DNA of 34,496 nt, taken from IMG/VR virus record IMGVR_UViG_3300030419_005165, positions 1 to 34,496 of that record. One strand, written 5' to 3'. The notes beneath the pieces were generated by a model. It made no database searches. It was not told where the DNA came from and saw nothing but the letters and a program-made list of their open reading frames with translations. Both the position numbers and the translations under genes were made by a program. Shown one piece after another: positions 22,773 to 30,503 of this stretch (positions are counted from its first letter, which is position 1; each line of letters begins with the position of its first letter). The DNA comes from a virus.

Positions 22773-22989
22773 TAAAGTATTTGTTACAAAAGAAAATTTG
22801 CAGAAAGCCTTGGATATTAAACAAAAAAGTAAAGTTGGAATTTTAACAACTATGTGTGCAGTGCTTTGGCTAATAATATTAATGCCTTTTATTTGTGGTA
22901 TCATTTTATCATCGCTCTTTATGCTTTTATTCACGATTCCTTTCTATGCAATTGATCAACTTATAATGAGGAGTACCAACAATGCCTAA
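22765..22989 (+). CDS. Small membrane protein within the sugar operon
   Basis: 74 aa. A polar first ~22 residues (MTDKVFVTKENLQKALDIKQ) precede a long hydrophobic stretch ILTTMCAVLWLIILMPFICG continuing through IILSSLFMLLFTIPFYAI, enough for two membrane helices with a tight turn. No family recognised. It overlaps its neighbours by 8 nt each. It could anchor the glycosyltransferases at the membrane or affect the host envelope; this is speculation. Confidence 0.7.
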   Translation: MTDKVFVTKENLQKALDIKQKSKVGILTTMCAVLWLIILMPFICGIILSSLFMLLFTIPFYAIDQLIMRSTNNA

Positions 22990-23686
22990 ACTTAGTGATG
23001 AGTATGTCAAAGCATGTTTAAAAATGTCTGATGCAGAAAAATCAAAATTAACAGATAGTGAAAGAGAACTTCACGGACAGTCATCAATAAAATTAAAAAG
23101 TTTTCTTAATAATATTTGTGCTAAAGATGGGACAAGATATTTAGAGCTTGGAGTATATAAGGCCTCTACCCTAGTATCTGCTATATACGGTAATAAAAAC
23201 ACAGAAGCAGTAGGGGTAGAAGATTTTACTTTCGATTATAGAGAGCCAAAAAAGTACATGGAAGAAGGTTGGCCTAATATGCGTTCACACATGTACGATG
23301 TTCTTCAAAAATATCAATTTGTTGATGACGTAAATTCTGAAAATATTAAAATTATTGAATCAAATTTTGCTGATGTATCTTGGTCATCGCAACAAAAATT
23401 TGATGTTATATTTTTTGATATTGAACCAGTTACGGCTGATATATATGATATCTTTTTTAAGAAAGTATTTAACGCTTTTTCTAGGCAATGTGTAGTTGTA
23501 TTTTCAATGTATTCACATGAAGAAGTCGCCCCTGTGCTTGAACAAAAAGTAGAACAATACTCTGATAGATTAGTTACAGAATTTAAACACCAGAGAATAT
23601 CATCAGGAAGTGCAGATTCCTTTGGATATTATAGTGGTATTGCAATTTATGGATTTAGAAAAAAGGCTTTCGCAAAAAATGATTAA
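22982..23686 (+). CDS. Class I SAM-dependent methyltransferase-like protein
   Basis: 234 aa. GTRYLELGVYKASTLVSAIY (50-69) is a motif-I-like ExG loop and KFDVIFFDIEP is the acidic strand-4 motif. The rest is unusual, so fold assignment is moderate. GAGGAG lies before the ATG. The next gene begins 8 nt inside its end. Confidence 0.68.
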   Translation: MPKLSDEYVKACLKMSDAEKSKLTDSERELHGQSSIKLKSFLNNICAKDGTRYLELGVYKASTLVSAIYGNKNTEAVGVEDFTFDYREPKKYMEEGWPNMRSHMYDVLQKYQFVDDVNSENIKIIESNFADVSWSSQQKFDVIFFDIEPVTADIYDIFFKKVFNAFSRQCVVVFSMYSHEEVAPVLEQKVEQYSDRLVTEFKHQRISSGSADSFGYYSGIAIYGFRKKAFAKND

Positions 23687-24509
23687 GAAAAGTGCAATTA
23701 GTTTAATTAGTTATGATGCTCATCTATTACCTCGTAGTATTGAAAGATACTATGATTATGTGGACGAAATCATTCTAGGACTTGATAAAGATAGAATCAC
23801 TTGGAGCAATAATCCTTTTACTTTTGAAGAAGGAAAACTTTGGGAAAATTTAAATAAAATTGATAAACAAAATAAAATTTCAATAATTGAAGAAAATTTT
23901 CACAAAAGTGATATTGCCATTGAAAACGATAACTATGAACGAAATTTTTTAAAAGAACAATGTTCAAATGAAATGATAGTTAGCATTGATGCTGATGAAA
24001 TACTTCTCGATCCTAAATCATTTTTTATAGATTTTGTCCCACTTACTGAAAGATATTTTCACAATTATGATATCTGTATGACTTGGGCTACTCCTTATAA
24101 AGAAATTGATGATACTACTTTAGTTATCTCAAATCTAGATGGAACTCCTTTTTTTGGAGAAAATCAAGGATTTATTACACATAAAAATAGTACCTTTACC
24201 TATGCTAGATGGACGGATAAAAGTCAATTTGGTATGGGAAGAATTTTAAGTCCCCTTATTACACTTCACTATAGTCTATGTCGTGAGAAAGATGATTTAC
24301 ATAAAAAAATTCACAATATAGGACACTCTGATATCGTTGAGGAAGATCCTTTCTATGATCTTTGGAATCAGGTAACTTTAAATAACTTTACTGAATTGAG
24401 AAATTTTAAAACATCAGGTCTAGGAGAAGCTCAATGGCCAGCATTATTTGCAGTAAGAACAGCAGAGCTTGAAGACTATTACTATCAGCATAAAAATGGG
24501 GCATACTAA
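23679..24509 (+). CDS. Glycosyltransferase family 2-like protein (DAD motif)
   Basis: 276 aa. SLISYDAHLLPRSIERYYDY and IILGLDKDRITW form the nucleotide-binding first half; EMIVSIDADEIL has D104-A-D106, the DxD metal motif. The C-terminal half is less typical (LHKKIHNIGHSD). The ATG at 23679 overlaps the preceding stop by 8 nt; an earlier ATG is open but lies deep inside the methyltransferase gene. The stop and the next start share one base (TAATG). Confidence 0.78.
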   Translation: MIKKSAISLISYDAHLLPRSIERYYDYVDEIILGLDKDRITWSNNPFTFEEGKLWENLNKIDKQNKISIIEENFHKSDIAIENDNYERNFLKEQCSNEMIVSIDADEILLDPKSFFIDFVPLTERYFHNYDICMTWATPYKEIDDTTLVISNLDGTPFFGENQGFITHKNSTFTYARWTDKSQFGMGRILSPLITLHYSLCREKDDLHKKIHNIGHSDIVEEDPFYDLWNQVTLNNFTELRNFKTSGLGEAQWPALFAVRTAELEDYYYQHKNGAY

Positions 24510-25675
24510 TGATAAACGTAGAAATATTAGGAAAATTTTATGATAATCATTCTCTATCAATAATAAATAGGCAATTAGCTTTATATTTTAAAGATTGTGA
24601 AAAAATAAATCTTTTTATAACCCCTTTAGATGAAATTAATCCAGAATATAGGGTAGATATTAAAACTTTACAAAAGATAAAATCTTTGGCAGAAAAAGAT
24701 GATACTAAAGATGAGATTGATGTTCAAATAAGACATTCTTATCCACCTATATGGAATTGGCCTACAAATCCTAAAACTAAAATTGTATTTATTCAACCTT
24801 GGGAGTTTCCTAAAGTACCATTTGAATGGCAATATCGTTTTGAAAATTTCGCTGATATGTTATGTGTTCCATCTGATTATGAAAAACAAGTTTTTTTAAC
24901 AGGCGGTATGAACCCTGATAAAATTATAACGATTCCAAATGGATATGATGAGAGTATTTTTAATCTAGACCCTGTTGATCCTTATCCAGGAATTGATCCT
25001 GAAAGGTATAATTTTGTATTTGTAGGAAACGGTCAATGGAGAAAAGGTGTAGATATACTTTTAAATGCTTGGAAAGAAGCCGTTAAAAGATTTGATAAAG
25101 CAACCTTAATTGTAAAAGATAATCCAAGCGTATATGGTGTAAATAATCTATTAAATGAAATATTAAAAATGGAATATAAGACACAATGTGCAGAAATTAT
25201 TTATATGGATGATCAATTAACAGATCTTGAGATGGCTAGCATCTATAAAAATAGCAAATTTGTAATCCATCCTTATAGAGCAGAAGGTTTTGGTATGCAT
25301 ATTCAAGAAGCTGTAGCTTGTGGTTGTTTTCCATTTTTACCTAATGTTGGCCCTCATACTGAATTTATACCAGAAGAAATTGGTGCAAGATTTGAAACAA
25401 ATCAATTAAGTGTAGATATTACTAATCCAGAGTTATTTGCTTTAAAACCTGGTGATTCTACTTCTTTAATGAGTACACATACGTTTATGCATGAACCAAT
25501 TACGCAACACGTAAGCCAGATGGTACAAGGTGTTTATCACCATCATGAAAAAACTGAATTGCTAAACTCAGTAAAAAATGTTACACTTGAAAATACATGG
25601 AAAAATGTGTGTAAAAAATACGAAGAAGTAATACTAAATGTAGCAGAATGTGAGTACATTCAAAGGAATAAATAA
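24509..25675 (+). CDS. Glycosyltransferase family 4-like (GT-B) protein
   Basis: 388 aa. The C-terminal domain has FVFVGNGQWRKGVDILLNAW and the retaining GT4 signature HPYRAEGFGMHIQEAVACGC, where E-x7-E (in EGFGMHIQEA) contacts the donor. IPNGYDESIFN lies at the interdomain hinge. A long C-terminal extension (after ~330) with MQGVYHHH-type residues is odd. It is the last gene of the coupled sugar operon. Cytoplasmic. Confidence 0.9.
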   Translation: MINVEILGKFYDNHSLSIINRQLALYFKDCEKINLFITPLDEINPEYRVDIKTLQKIKSLAEKDDTKDEIDVQIRHSYPPIWNWPTNPKTKIVFIQPWEFPKVPFEWQYRFENFADMLCVPSDYEKQVFLTGGMNPDKIITIPNGYDESIFNLDPVDPYPGIDPERYNFVFVGNGQWRKGVDILLNAWKEAVKRFDKATLIVKDNPSVYGVNNLLNEILKMEYKTQCAEIIYMDDQLTDLEMASIYKNSKFVIHPYRAEGFGMHIQEAVACGCFPFLPNVGPHTEFIPEEIGARFETNQLSVDITNPELFALKPGDSTSLMSTHTFMHEPITQHVSQMVQGVYHHHEKTELLNSVKNVTLENTWKNVCKKYEEVILNVAECEYIQRNK

Positions 25676-25676
25676 A

Positions 25677-26291
25677 ATGGAAAATATATATCATAGATAT
25701 TTGAATTTCCCATTTGAAATTCAAAAGCATCATTTAATGAATACTATTCCAGATAATGTACGACATATTGTAATTAATCCCTACAGGGATAAATCACTAG
25801 AAGCTCTACATGAACAGTTAGGAATTTATACTCAACACACAGAACTATTTTATACACCACCAAATGGGGGTGAAGTACCAATACATACTGATAATAAACA
25901 AGTTGATAGTAGAGCAAAAATTAATATAACTTGGGGTCCTGAAGAAGGAGTTGTTAAATGGTGGACTTCCAATGAGGAAGTTTTAGCTTATGATAATGAA
26001 CAAGCAGAGAGACTAATTAATAAGTATCAAGGAAATGAAAATTGGACAAATGTGCCTACAGAAAAACACACACTTGCATTAGGTAGAGAAGAAGATTGCA
26101 CATTAGTATATACGGCTAATACTAATAAAGTTAGTTTAATAAACGTAGGGGAATTACATTCAACTTATAATCCGCATCCAACAGAAGGAAGGTGGACTTT
26201 GTGTTTTATTCCCGTAAGTAATAAAATTAGAAATGGTGAATATATAACTTTTCAAGAAGCATTAGAGATATATAAAGATTATATTATATAA
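25677..26291 (+). CDS. 2OG-Fe(II) oxygenase-like protein, tandem copy 1
   Basis: 204 aa. H70 and D72 (VPIHTDN), H161 (GELHSTY) and R172 (EGRWTLCFIP) fit a double-stranded beta-helix dioxygenase. Start at 25677 is set by AAAGGA 7-12 nt upstream and by the matching N-terminus of the next gene (MENIYHRYLNFPFEI versus MENIYHRYLNLPFEI). The two proteins are clear tandem paralogues along their whole length. Substrate unknown. Confidence 0.75.
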   Translation: MENIYHRYLNFPFEIQKHHLMNTIPDNVRHIVINPYRDKSLEALHEQLGIYTQHTELFYTPPNGGEVPIHTDNKQVDSRAKINITWGPEEGVVKWWTSNEEVLAYDNEQAERLINKYQGNENWTNVPTEKHTLALGREEDCTLVYTANTNKVSLINVGELHSTYNPHPTEGRWTLCFIPVSNKIRNGEYITFQEALEIYKDYII

Positions 26292-26305
26292 GGAAGTGAT
26301 TTTAA

Positions 26306-26905
26306 ATGGAGAATATTTATCATAGATATTTAAATTTACCATTTGAAATTACAAAACATCCGATGTTTGATACAGAACCAACAGAAATGAAACATCATGA
26401 TATTAATCCTTATAGAGATCCTCTTGTTGATGAATTTCATAAAGACTTAGGATTAATAATTAATCACACAGAAGTATTTTGGACGCCTGCTGGCACATCT
26501 TTACCTGTACATGCAGACTATGTAACACTAGACAATCATGTAAAAATTAATATTACATATGGTCCAGAAGAAGGTCGAATTAGATGGTGGCAATCTAATA
26601 ATACACAAGTAGTAACAGATAAAGAAACTGCTAAACAAATGCTTTATAATGATATAGATTTAACAACAGCAAATGAGTTTAGTGATAGAGAACATACTAA
26701 TGTTCTTGCAAATAGAGATGAGTGTACATTAGTATACGAAGCAAATACTAATCGTCCAAGTCTTGTAAATGTAGGACAGCTACATGATACGTATAGCCCT
26801 CCACATGCTGGACGTTGGACACTTTGTTTTATTCCCGGAAGATCAAATGGTCGTGACATCTATTGGGACGAAGCAATGGAGATATATAAAGATTATGTTA
26901 TATAA
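26306..26905 (+). CDS. 2OG-Fe(II) oxygenase-like protein, tandem copy 2
   Basis: 199 aa paralogue of the preceding gene, with H69 and D71 (LPVHADY), H160 (GQLHDTY) and R170 (AGRWTLCFIPG). Conserved blocks shared by both copies include INPYRD, KINIT.GPEEG, VKWW/IRWW, ECTLVY.ANTN and the C-terminal IYKDY. Its ribosome site GGAAGTGATTTTAA is nearly the same as that of the IscA-like gene downstream, so the duplication unit seems to have included the leader. Sequence identity is roughly half by eye. Confidence 0.75.
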   Translation: MENIYHRYLNLPFEITKHPMFDTEPTEMKHHDINPYRDPLVDEFHKDLGLIINHTEVFWTPAGTSLPVHADYVTLDNHVKINITYGPEEGRIRWWQSNNTQVVTDKETAKQMLYNDIDLTTANEFSDREHTNVLANRDECTLVYEANTNRPSLVNVGQLHDTYSPPHAGRWTLCFIPGRSNGRDIYWDEAMEIYKDYVI

Positions 26906-26914
26906 GGAGGTGAT
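26903..26914 (+). promoter_or_regulatory. Twelve-base perfect anti-SD match before the IscA-like gene
   Basis: TAAGGAGGTGAT (26903-26914) is a full complement to the 3' end of bacterial 16S rRNA. It contains the stop codon TAA of the preceding gene (26903-26905) and lies 5 nt before the ATG at 26920. It is by far the strongest ribosome site in the window. Confidence 0.8.
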
Positions 26915-26919
26915 TTTAA

Positions 26920-27360
26920 ATGTCGGAGAGTGTATACAATCTTAAAAATTCTCTTGAAGAAAAAATTTTACGAGATTTCCATTTTCATGCCCCTGAAATA
27001 AATGAAGAAGTTCATGGGCAACTACCAACACTTACTAACAAAGCAAAAATATTTATTCAACAAACTTTACAAGAAAAAGATTCTTATTTTAGATTTGGAG
27101 TATCCGGTGGAGGTTGTTCTGGATTTAACTATCTAATGGATGAAGATACAGAATTAAAAGAAGAAGATGTAATGTTTTGTGAGTCTCCAAAAGCCGTTAT
27201 AGACTCTGTTAGTCTTAAATATCTTTATGGGTCAGTTATTGATGTTTCAGATAAAGGATTTGGGCAATCTTTAGTAGTGGATAATCCAGGTGCAAAACAA
27301 AGTTGTGGATGTGGAACTAGTTTTAGTTTTGATTTGGACTTATGGAATGGCAACTTTTAA
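26920..27360 (+). CDS. IscA/ErpA-type Fe-S carrier (A-type, HesB family)
   Basis: 146 aa. The A-type cluster ligands are C66 (GGGCSGFNY), C129 and C131 (SCGCGTSF), with the usual ~60-residue gap and CxC. The ~35-residue N-terminal extension (NSLEEKILRDFHFHAPEINE) is longer than in IscA (107 aa). Family members deliver Fe-S clusters or iron to target proteins. With iscU at 2418 the phage has both a scaffold and a carrier. The next gene starts 14 nt inside its end. Confidence 0.92.
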   Translation: MSESVYNLKNSLEEKILRDFHFHAPEINEEVHGQLPTLTNKAKIFIQQTLQEKDSYFRFGVSGGGCSGFNYLMDEDTELKEEDVMFCESPKAVIDSVSLKYLYGSVIDVSDKGFGQSLVVDNPGAKQSCGCGTSFSFDLDLWNGNF

Positions 27361-27982
27361 TTGGATTGTAAAAGAAAGTAAGCTCCCTTGGCTTAAACTT
27401 GATATAGAATTTCCATTTGAGGAAATGTTAAATGAAGCAAAAAATATCCGAAAATACTTTGTCGAACATCGGGCAGAAGAACAAATTCATGGATATAGAC
27501 ACAAAGGTTGGGCTAGTTTATCTATTCATGGTATATCTCATAATCATACTAATCACTTTTCTTCATATGGATATGGCTCTAACAGGGAAACTCCCTATAG
27601 ATGGACTGAAATCTCTTCTAAGTGTCCAGTAACAACAAATTTTTTTAAAAATACTTATCCTTGTGACAACTATTATAGATTAAGATTTATGTTACTTAAG
27701 CCAGGAGGATATATAGCTCCTCATAATGATATGCAAGAACATAAGCTATCTCCTGTTAATATAGCATTAAATCATCCAAAAGGATGTCTTATGAAAATGG
27801 TAGGACATGGCACTGTGCCCTTTAAACAGGGTGAAGCATACTTACTTGATGTTGGGAATACACATGCTTACTATAATAAAAGTCATGAAGATAGGTATCA
27901 CATAATTGTTCACGGTAATTATGGATCTAATAAAAAATGGAAAGAGTTAGTTGAAAAAAGTTATACGAAAAATGGGTATTAA
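27347..27982 (+). CDS. 2OG-Fe(II) oxygenase, aspartyl/asparaginyl hydroxylase-like
   Basis: 211 aa. H126 and D128 (YIAPHNDMQEH), H173 (GNTHAYYNKS) and R183 (DRYHIIVHG) form the iron and 2-oxoglutarate site, spaced as in aspartyl/asparaginyl beta-hydroxylases; LKPGGYIAPHND and VPFKQGEAYLLDVGNTH are characteristic strands. The start at 27347 overlaps the IscA-like gene by 14 nt; an upstream ATG is shadow. Substrate unknown. Confidence 0.83.
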   Translation: MATFNWIVKESKLPWLKLDIEFPFEEMLNEAKNIRKYFVEHRAEEQIHGYRHKGWASLSIHGISHNHTNHFSSYGYGSNRETPYRWTEISSKCPVTTNFFKNTYPCDNYYRLRFMLLKPGGYIAPHNDMQEHKLSPVNIALNHPKGCLMKMVGHGTVPFKQGEAYLLDVGNTHAYYNKSHEDRYHIIVHGNYGSNKKWKELVEKSYTKNGY

Positions 27983-29336
27983 TAAAAATTATATAGTAGC
28001 TATACTTGATGATTCTTCTGTAATACCTAATGCAACCGCAGCACAAAAATCAAAAGAATTAACTGAATTTTTTACTAGATTTAAATACTTTGGAAAAATT
28101 TTATCAGGTACTTCTGTTAATGAAATATTAGATAAAGCATTAAAAGAAAATGTAAAATACTGTATTATTCAATGTGTAGGACATTTAATCAAAGAAGCAT
28201 ATTTTTTTGAATTACTTGAAAGATGGATGGAAACTCATAATTTTTTCATAACTGGGCACATTATGGATAAGCAGAATCCTAACTCTGCACATACTCCAGG
28301 AAATGGATATTATGGATTACACAAACAATGTATACTTGTTAATTTAGATTACTATAAAAAATTTGATAAACCTGTATATGGTGTTAAAAATATTTCGGGT
28401 ACAGCTATATTAGCAAAAGCTAAAAGACATGTTCGAGATATACACCATGATTACACTCCTTTATCTTTAAAACCGACAGAAGAAACATTATCATGTACTC
28501 CTCTTGTAGATGGCTGGAATTTTATTAATACAAGTTTACAAAATGGTATTACCGTATATAATTTTCATCCCAAAATAAGAGAACAAAAACAATATGTTTA
28601 TCCTAATAAAAGTGCGGAAGAATTACAACATCAGTTATCTTGGATAAATAATATAGTTAGCTTTGCGCCGACTTGTGTATTCTTTTGGAATACTGAATTA
28701 TATTTAGATACTAATTATATGTCTATTGAAAAACCAATAGATAAACTTTATTCTGTTGCAGCAGCATTTAAACCAAATTTTATTTTAAATAAATTTGGTT
28801 TTAAAGATACTACAGAAATAGTTTTTTATGATTATAGTAAACAAGCTCTAGCTTTTAAAAAACTACTACGTGAACATTGGGACGGTGAAGATTATCCAGA
28901 TTTTTTAAGATGGGCTAAATCAAAGTATTCAATAAACGAAACTGCTGGTACACAAACAGAAAATGAAACTTATGAAGATTTATGGGAAAAAGAATTAAAA
29001 TCATGGGGGTCGGCTAAAGAGCTTAAAGATCATTGGGATAATTATAAAAAACTAAAACATACTTATATTCATTGTGATATTTGTGTTAATCCTGAAAAAC
29101 TAACATCAAAAATCTCAAATGAAGAAACACAAATTATATGGTGGAGTAATGCATTTCATACAGTTAATGCACATTACTTAAGAGGTTTACAAGGCGTAGA
29201 AAATTGTTATAATGAATGGTTAAACCAAATAAATAATAGAGATAATAATATTTATATTATGGGAAAAGATTATTTAAATTTACCTGTAGAGGGTAGGACT
29301 ATTAAGGAGTACATAAATGAAAATCAGTGTGGATAA
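27972..29336 (+). CDS. Large protein of unknown function
   Basis: 454 aa from the ATG at 27972. N-terminal strand/helix pattern (YIVAILDDSSVI; KYCIIQCVGHLI; ITGHIMDKQN ... YYGLHKQCILVNLDYYKKF) is reminiscent of a GT-A-like nucleotide-sugar fold but no DxD is clear. The C-terminal half has EIVFYDYSKQALAFKKLLRE, ahead of an insert rich in charged residues, and IIWWSNAFHTVNAHYLRG, which may be a methyltransferase-like part. Family not recognised. It overlaps the preceding gene by 11 nt and the next by 20 nt. Confidence 0.75.
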   Translation: MGINKNYIVAILDDSSVIPNATAAQKSKELTEFFTRFKYFGKILSGTSVNEILDKALKENVKYCIIQCVGHLIKEAYFFELLERWMETHNFFITGHIMDKQNPNSAHTPGNGYYGLHKQCILVNLDYYKKFDKPVYGVKNISGTAILAKAKRHVRDIHHDYTPLSLKPTEETLSCTPLVDGWNFINTSLQNGITVYNFHPKIREQKQYVYPNKSAEELQHQLSWINNIVSFAPTCVFFWNTELYLDTNYMSIEKPIDKLYSVAAAFKPNFILNKFGFKDTTEIVFYDYSKQALAFKKLLREHWDGEDYPDFLRWAKSKYSINETAGTQTENETYEDLWEKELKSWGSAKELKDHWDNYKKLKHTYIHCDICVNPEKLTSKISNEETQIIWWSNAFHTVNAHYLRGLQGVENCYNEWLNQINNRDNNIYIMGKDYLNLPVEGRTIKEYINENQCG

Positions 29337-29511
29337 ACTTAAAATATTTAAAGAAGAAGGCGAACTTAGAAACTATTTAAAAATTAATGGTATTTCTGGA
29401 GCCTCAATAGAAGAGCATATAATGATGTGGAAATCAGATTCTTCAGAAAAACCAGCAGAAAAAGTAACGATGGTTGCTACTGAAACGGATACAACTGTAG
29501 AAACTAAGTAA
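29317..29511 (+). CDS. Unknown small protein
   Basis: 64 aa, unrecognised: KISVDKLKIFKEEGELRNYL, a helical start, with a low-complexity C-terminus (EKPAEKVTMVATETDTTVET). GGAG 8 nt upstream of the ATG. Its start lies 20 nt inside the preceding gene, and its stop shares one base with the start of the PC4-like gene. Confidence 0.65.
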   Translation: MKISVDKLKIFKEEGELRNYLKINGISGASIEEHIMMWKSDSSEKPAEKVTMVATETDTTVETK

Positions 29512-29789
29512 TGGATAAAGATTACGGAACGGCGTTTCATAAAAATAATGGAAACGCCGTTAAAGTTACCGTAAACGAATTTAGAGATAATCTATATTTG
29601 CATATCAGAGAATATGCAATGGATGGGGATACCGGACAATGGTTCCCCACCAAGAGTGGTTTTGCACTACCAGCAGATGAAGTTTGTTCTTTACTACCCC
29701 TCCTAGAAGATGCTGCTAAAGAAGTAAGTAGAAGATTCGTGCACTCTACTCAATTTGAGTTTGAATTTGGAGAAATAAATGAGCGTTAA
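29511..29789 (+). CDS. PC4/p15-family single-stranded DNA-binding cofactor-like protein
   Basis: 92 aa. Residues ~17-65 match the PC4 domain: VKVTVNEFRDNLYLHIREYA, then DTGQWFPTKSGFALPADE, the typical strand, I-R-E, glycine turn and P-T-K-x-G pattern. PC4-like proteins bind ssDNA as dimers and occur in phages such as T5. It may act in phage transcription or replication; the SANT-like gene follows with an 11-nt overlap. Confidence 0.83.
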   Translation: MDKDYGTAFHKNNGNAVKVTVNEFRDNLYLHIREYAMDGDTGQWFPTKSGFALPADEVCSLLPLLEDAAKEVSRRFVHSTQFEFEFGEINER

Positions 29790-30090
29790 AGCTTGGAGCG
29801 ATGAACAGGAAAATGAATTAATTTCACTGTATACTAATGATGGCAAAAAAGACGTACATGATCTTGCCAAACACTTTGGAAAAGGGTATCGTAGTGTTAT
29901 AAGTAAACTTGTTCAATTAAAAATATATGAAAAACCTGAGATTAATGAAGAGGATAAAGGTCAAACAGTTAAAGTAATGTTGAGAGATCTTGAAGAAATT
30001 CTTAATATCACAATCGAAGGAACTAATCTTAATAAAAAAGAAAATCTTTTTAAACTACTAACAGCTATAAAGGATAAACTTAATGAGTAG
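29779..30090 (+). CDS. SANT/Myb-like helix-turn-helix protein
   Basis: 103 aa. N-terminal ~50 residues (AWSDEQENELISLYTNDGKK, then HDLAKHFGKGYRSVISKLVQLK) form a three-helix HTH of the SANT or GcrA-like type; the rest is helical and charged (MLRDLEEILNITIEGTNLNK). The repeat resembles the units of the four-repeat protein at 33292. It should bind DNA. Coupled to the PC4-like and DUF3310 genes by 11- and 8-nt overlaps. Confidence 0.72.
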   Translation: MSVKAWSDEQENELISLYTNDGKKDVHDLAKHFGKGYRSVISKLVQLKIYEKPEINEEDKGQTVKVMLRDLEEILNITIEGTNLNKKENLFKLLTAIKDKLNE

Positions 30091-30442
30091 ACGCATATAT
30101 GATAGACAGCCTAATGAAAGCTGGGATCAATTTATAGTGCGTAAAATGGGGGAAGAAAGGAATGGAGATGTCTATCCTGTTAGAGAAGATGTACCCGCAG
30201 AACTATGGGGTAAACCTATAGTTAAAAAAGAAGATGCAGTTAATCATCCTCCACACTATAATAAAGGCATAGAAACAAATGATTATATTAAATCTTGGGA
30301 TATGTCTTATGCACAAGGTAATGTAATTAAATATGTTACACGTTATAATTTAAAACATAAAGACAAGAATTTACAGAGACAAGACTTAGAAAAAGCTGAA
30401 TGGTATCTAAAAGACTTAATACAAGGGCTTAAAACTAATTAA
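30083..30442 (+). CDS. DUF3310-family protein (T7 gp1.7-like nucleotide kinase domain)
   Basis: 119 aa. VNHPPHYNKGIETNDYIKSW and the following GNVIKYVTRYNLKHKDKN carry the DUF3310 signature (NHPxHY...GxE..D.I...F...GN.IKYI.R...K....E.DLxKA), also seen in the nucleotide-kinase-like phage T7 gp1.7. The preceding ~55 residues are charged and variable. Likely in nucleotide metabolism during phage DNA synthesis; direct evidence of activity cannot be seen. No promoter precedes it, so it belongs to the upstream unit. Confidence 0.82.
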   Translation: MSRRIYDRQPNESWDQFIVRKMGEERNGDVYPVREDVPAELWGKPIVKKEDAVNHPPHYNKGIETNDYIKSWDMSYAQGNVIKYVTRYNLKHKDKNLQRQDLEKAEWYLKDLIQGLKTN

Positions 30443-30450
30443 AAAATATC

Positions 30451-30479
30451 TTGCCATTGCCCTTCAATTATGCTACATT
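30451..30479 (+). promoter_or_regulatory. Sigma-70-like promoter with extended -10 for ligase
   Basis: TTGCCA (30451-30456), 17-nt spacer ending in TGC, TACATT (30474-30479), in the 61-nt gap before the ligase gene. It shares the TTGC -35 and the TGC-TAcnTT -10 form with the minus-strand promoter at 11061-11089. Confidence 0.65.
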
Positions 30480-30503
30480 AAGGGAATAACACAGGATTAA
30501 GGC

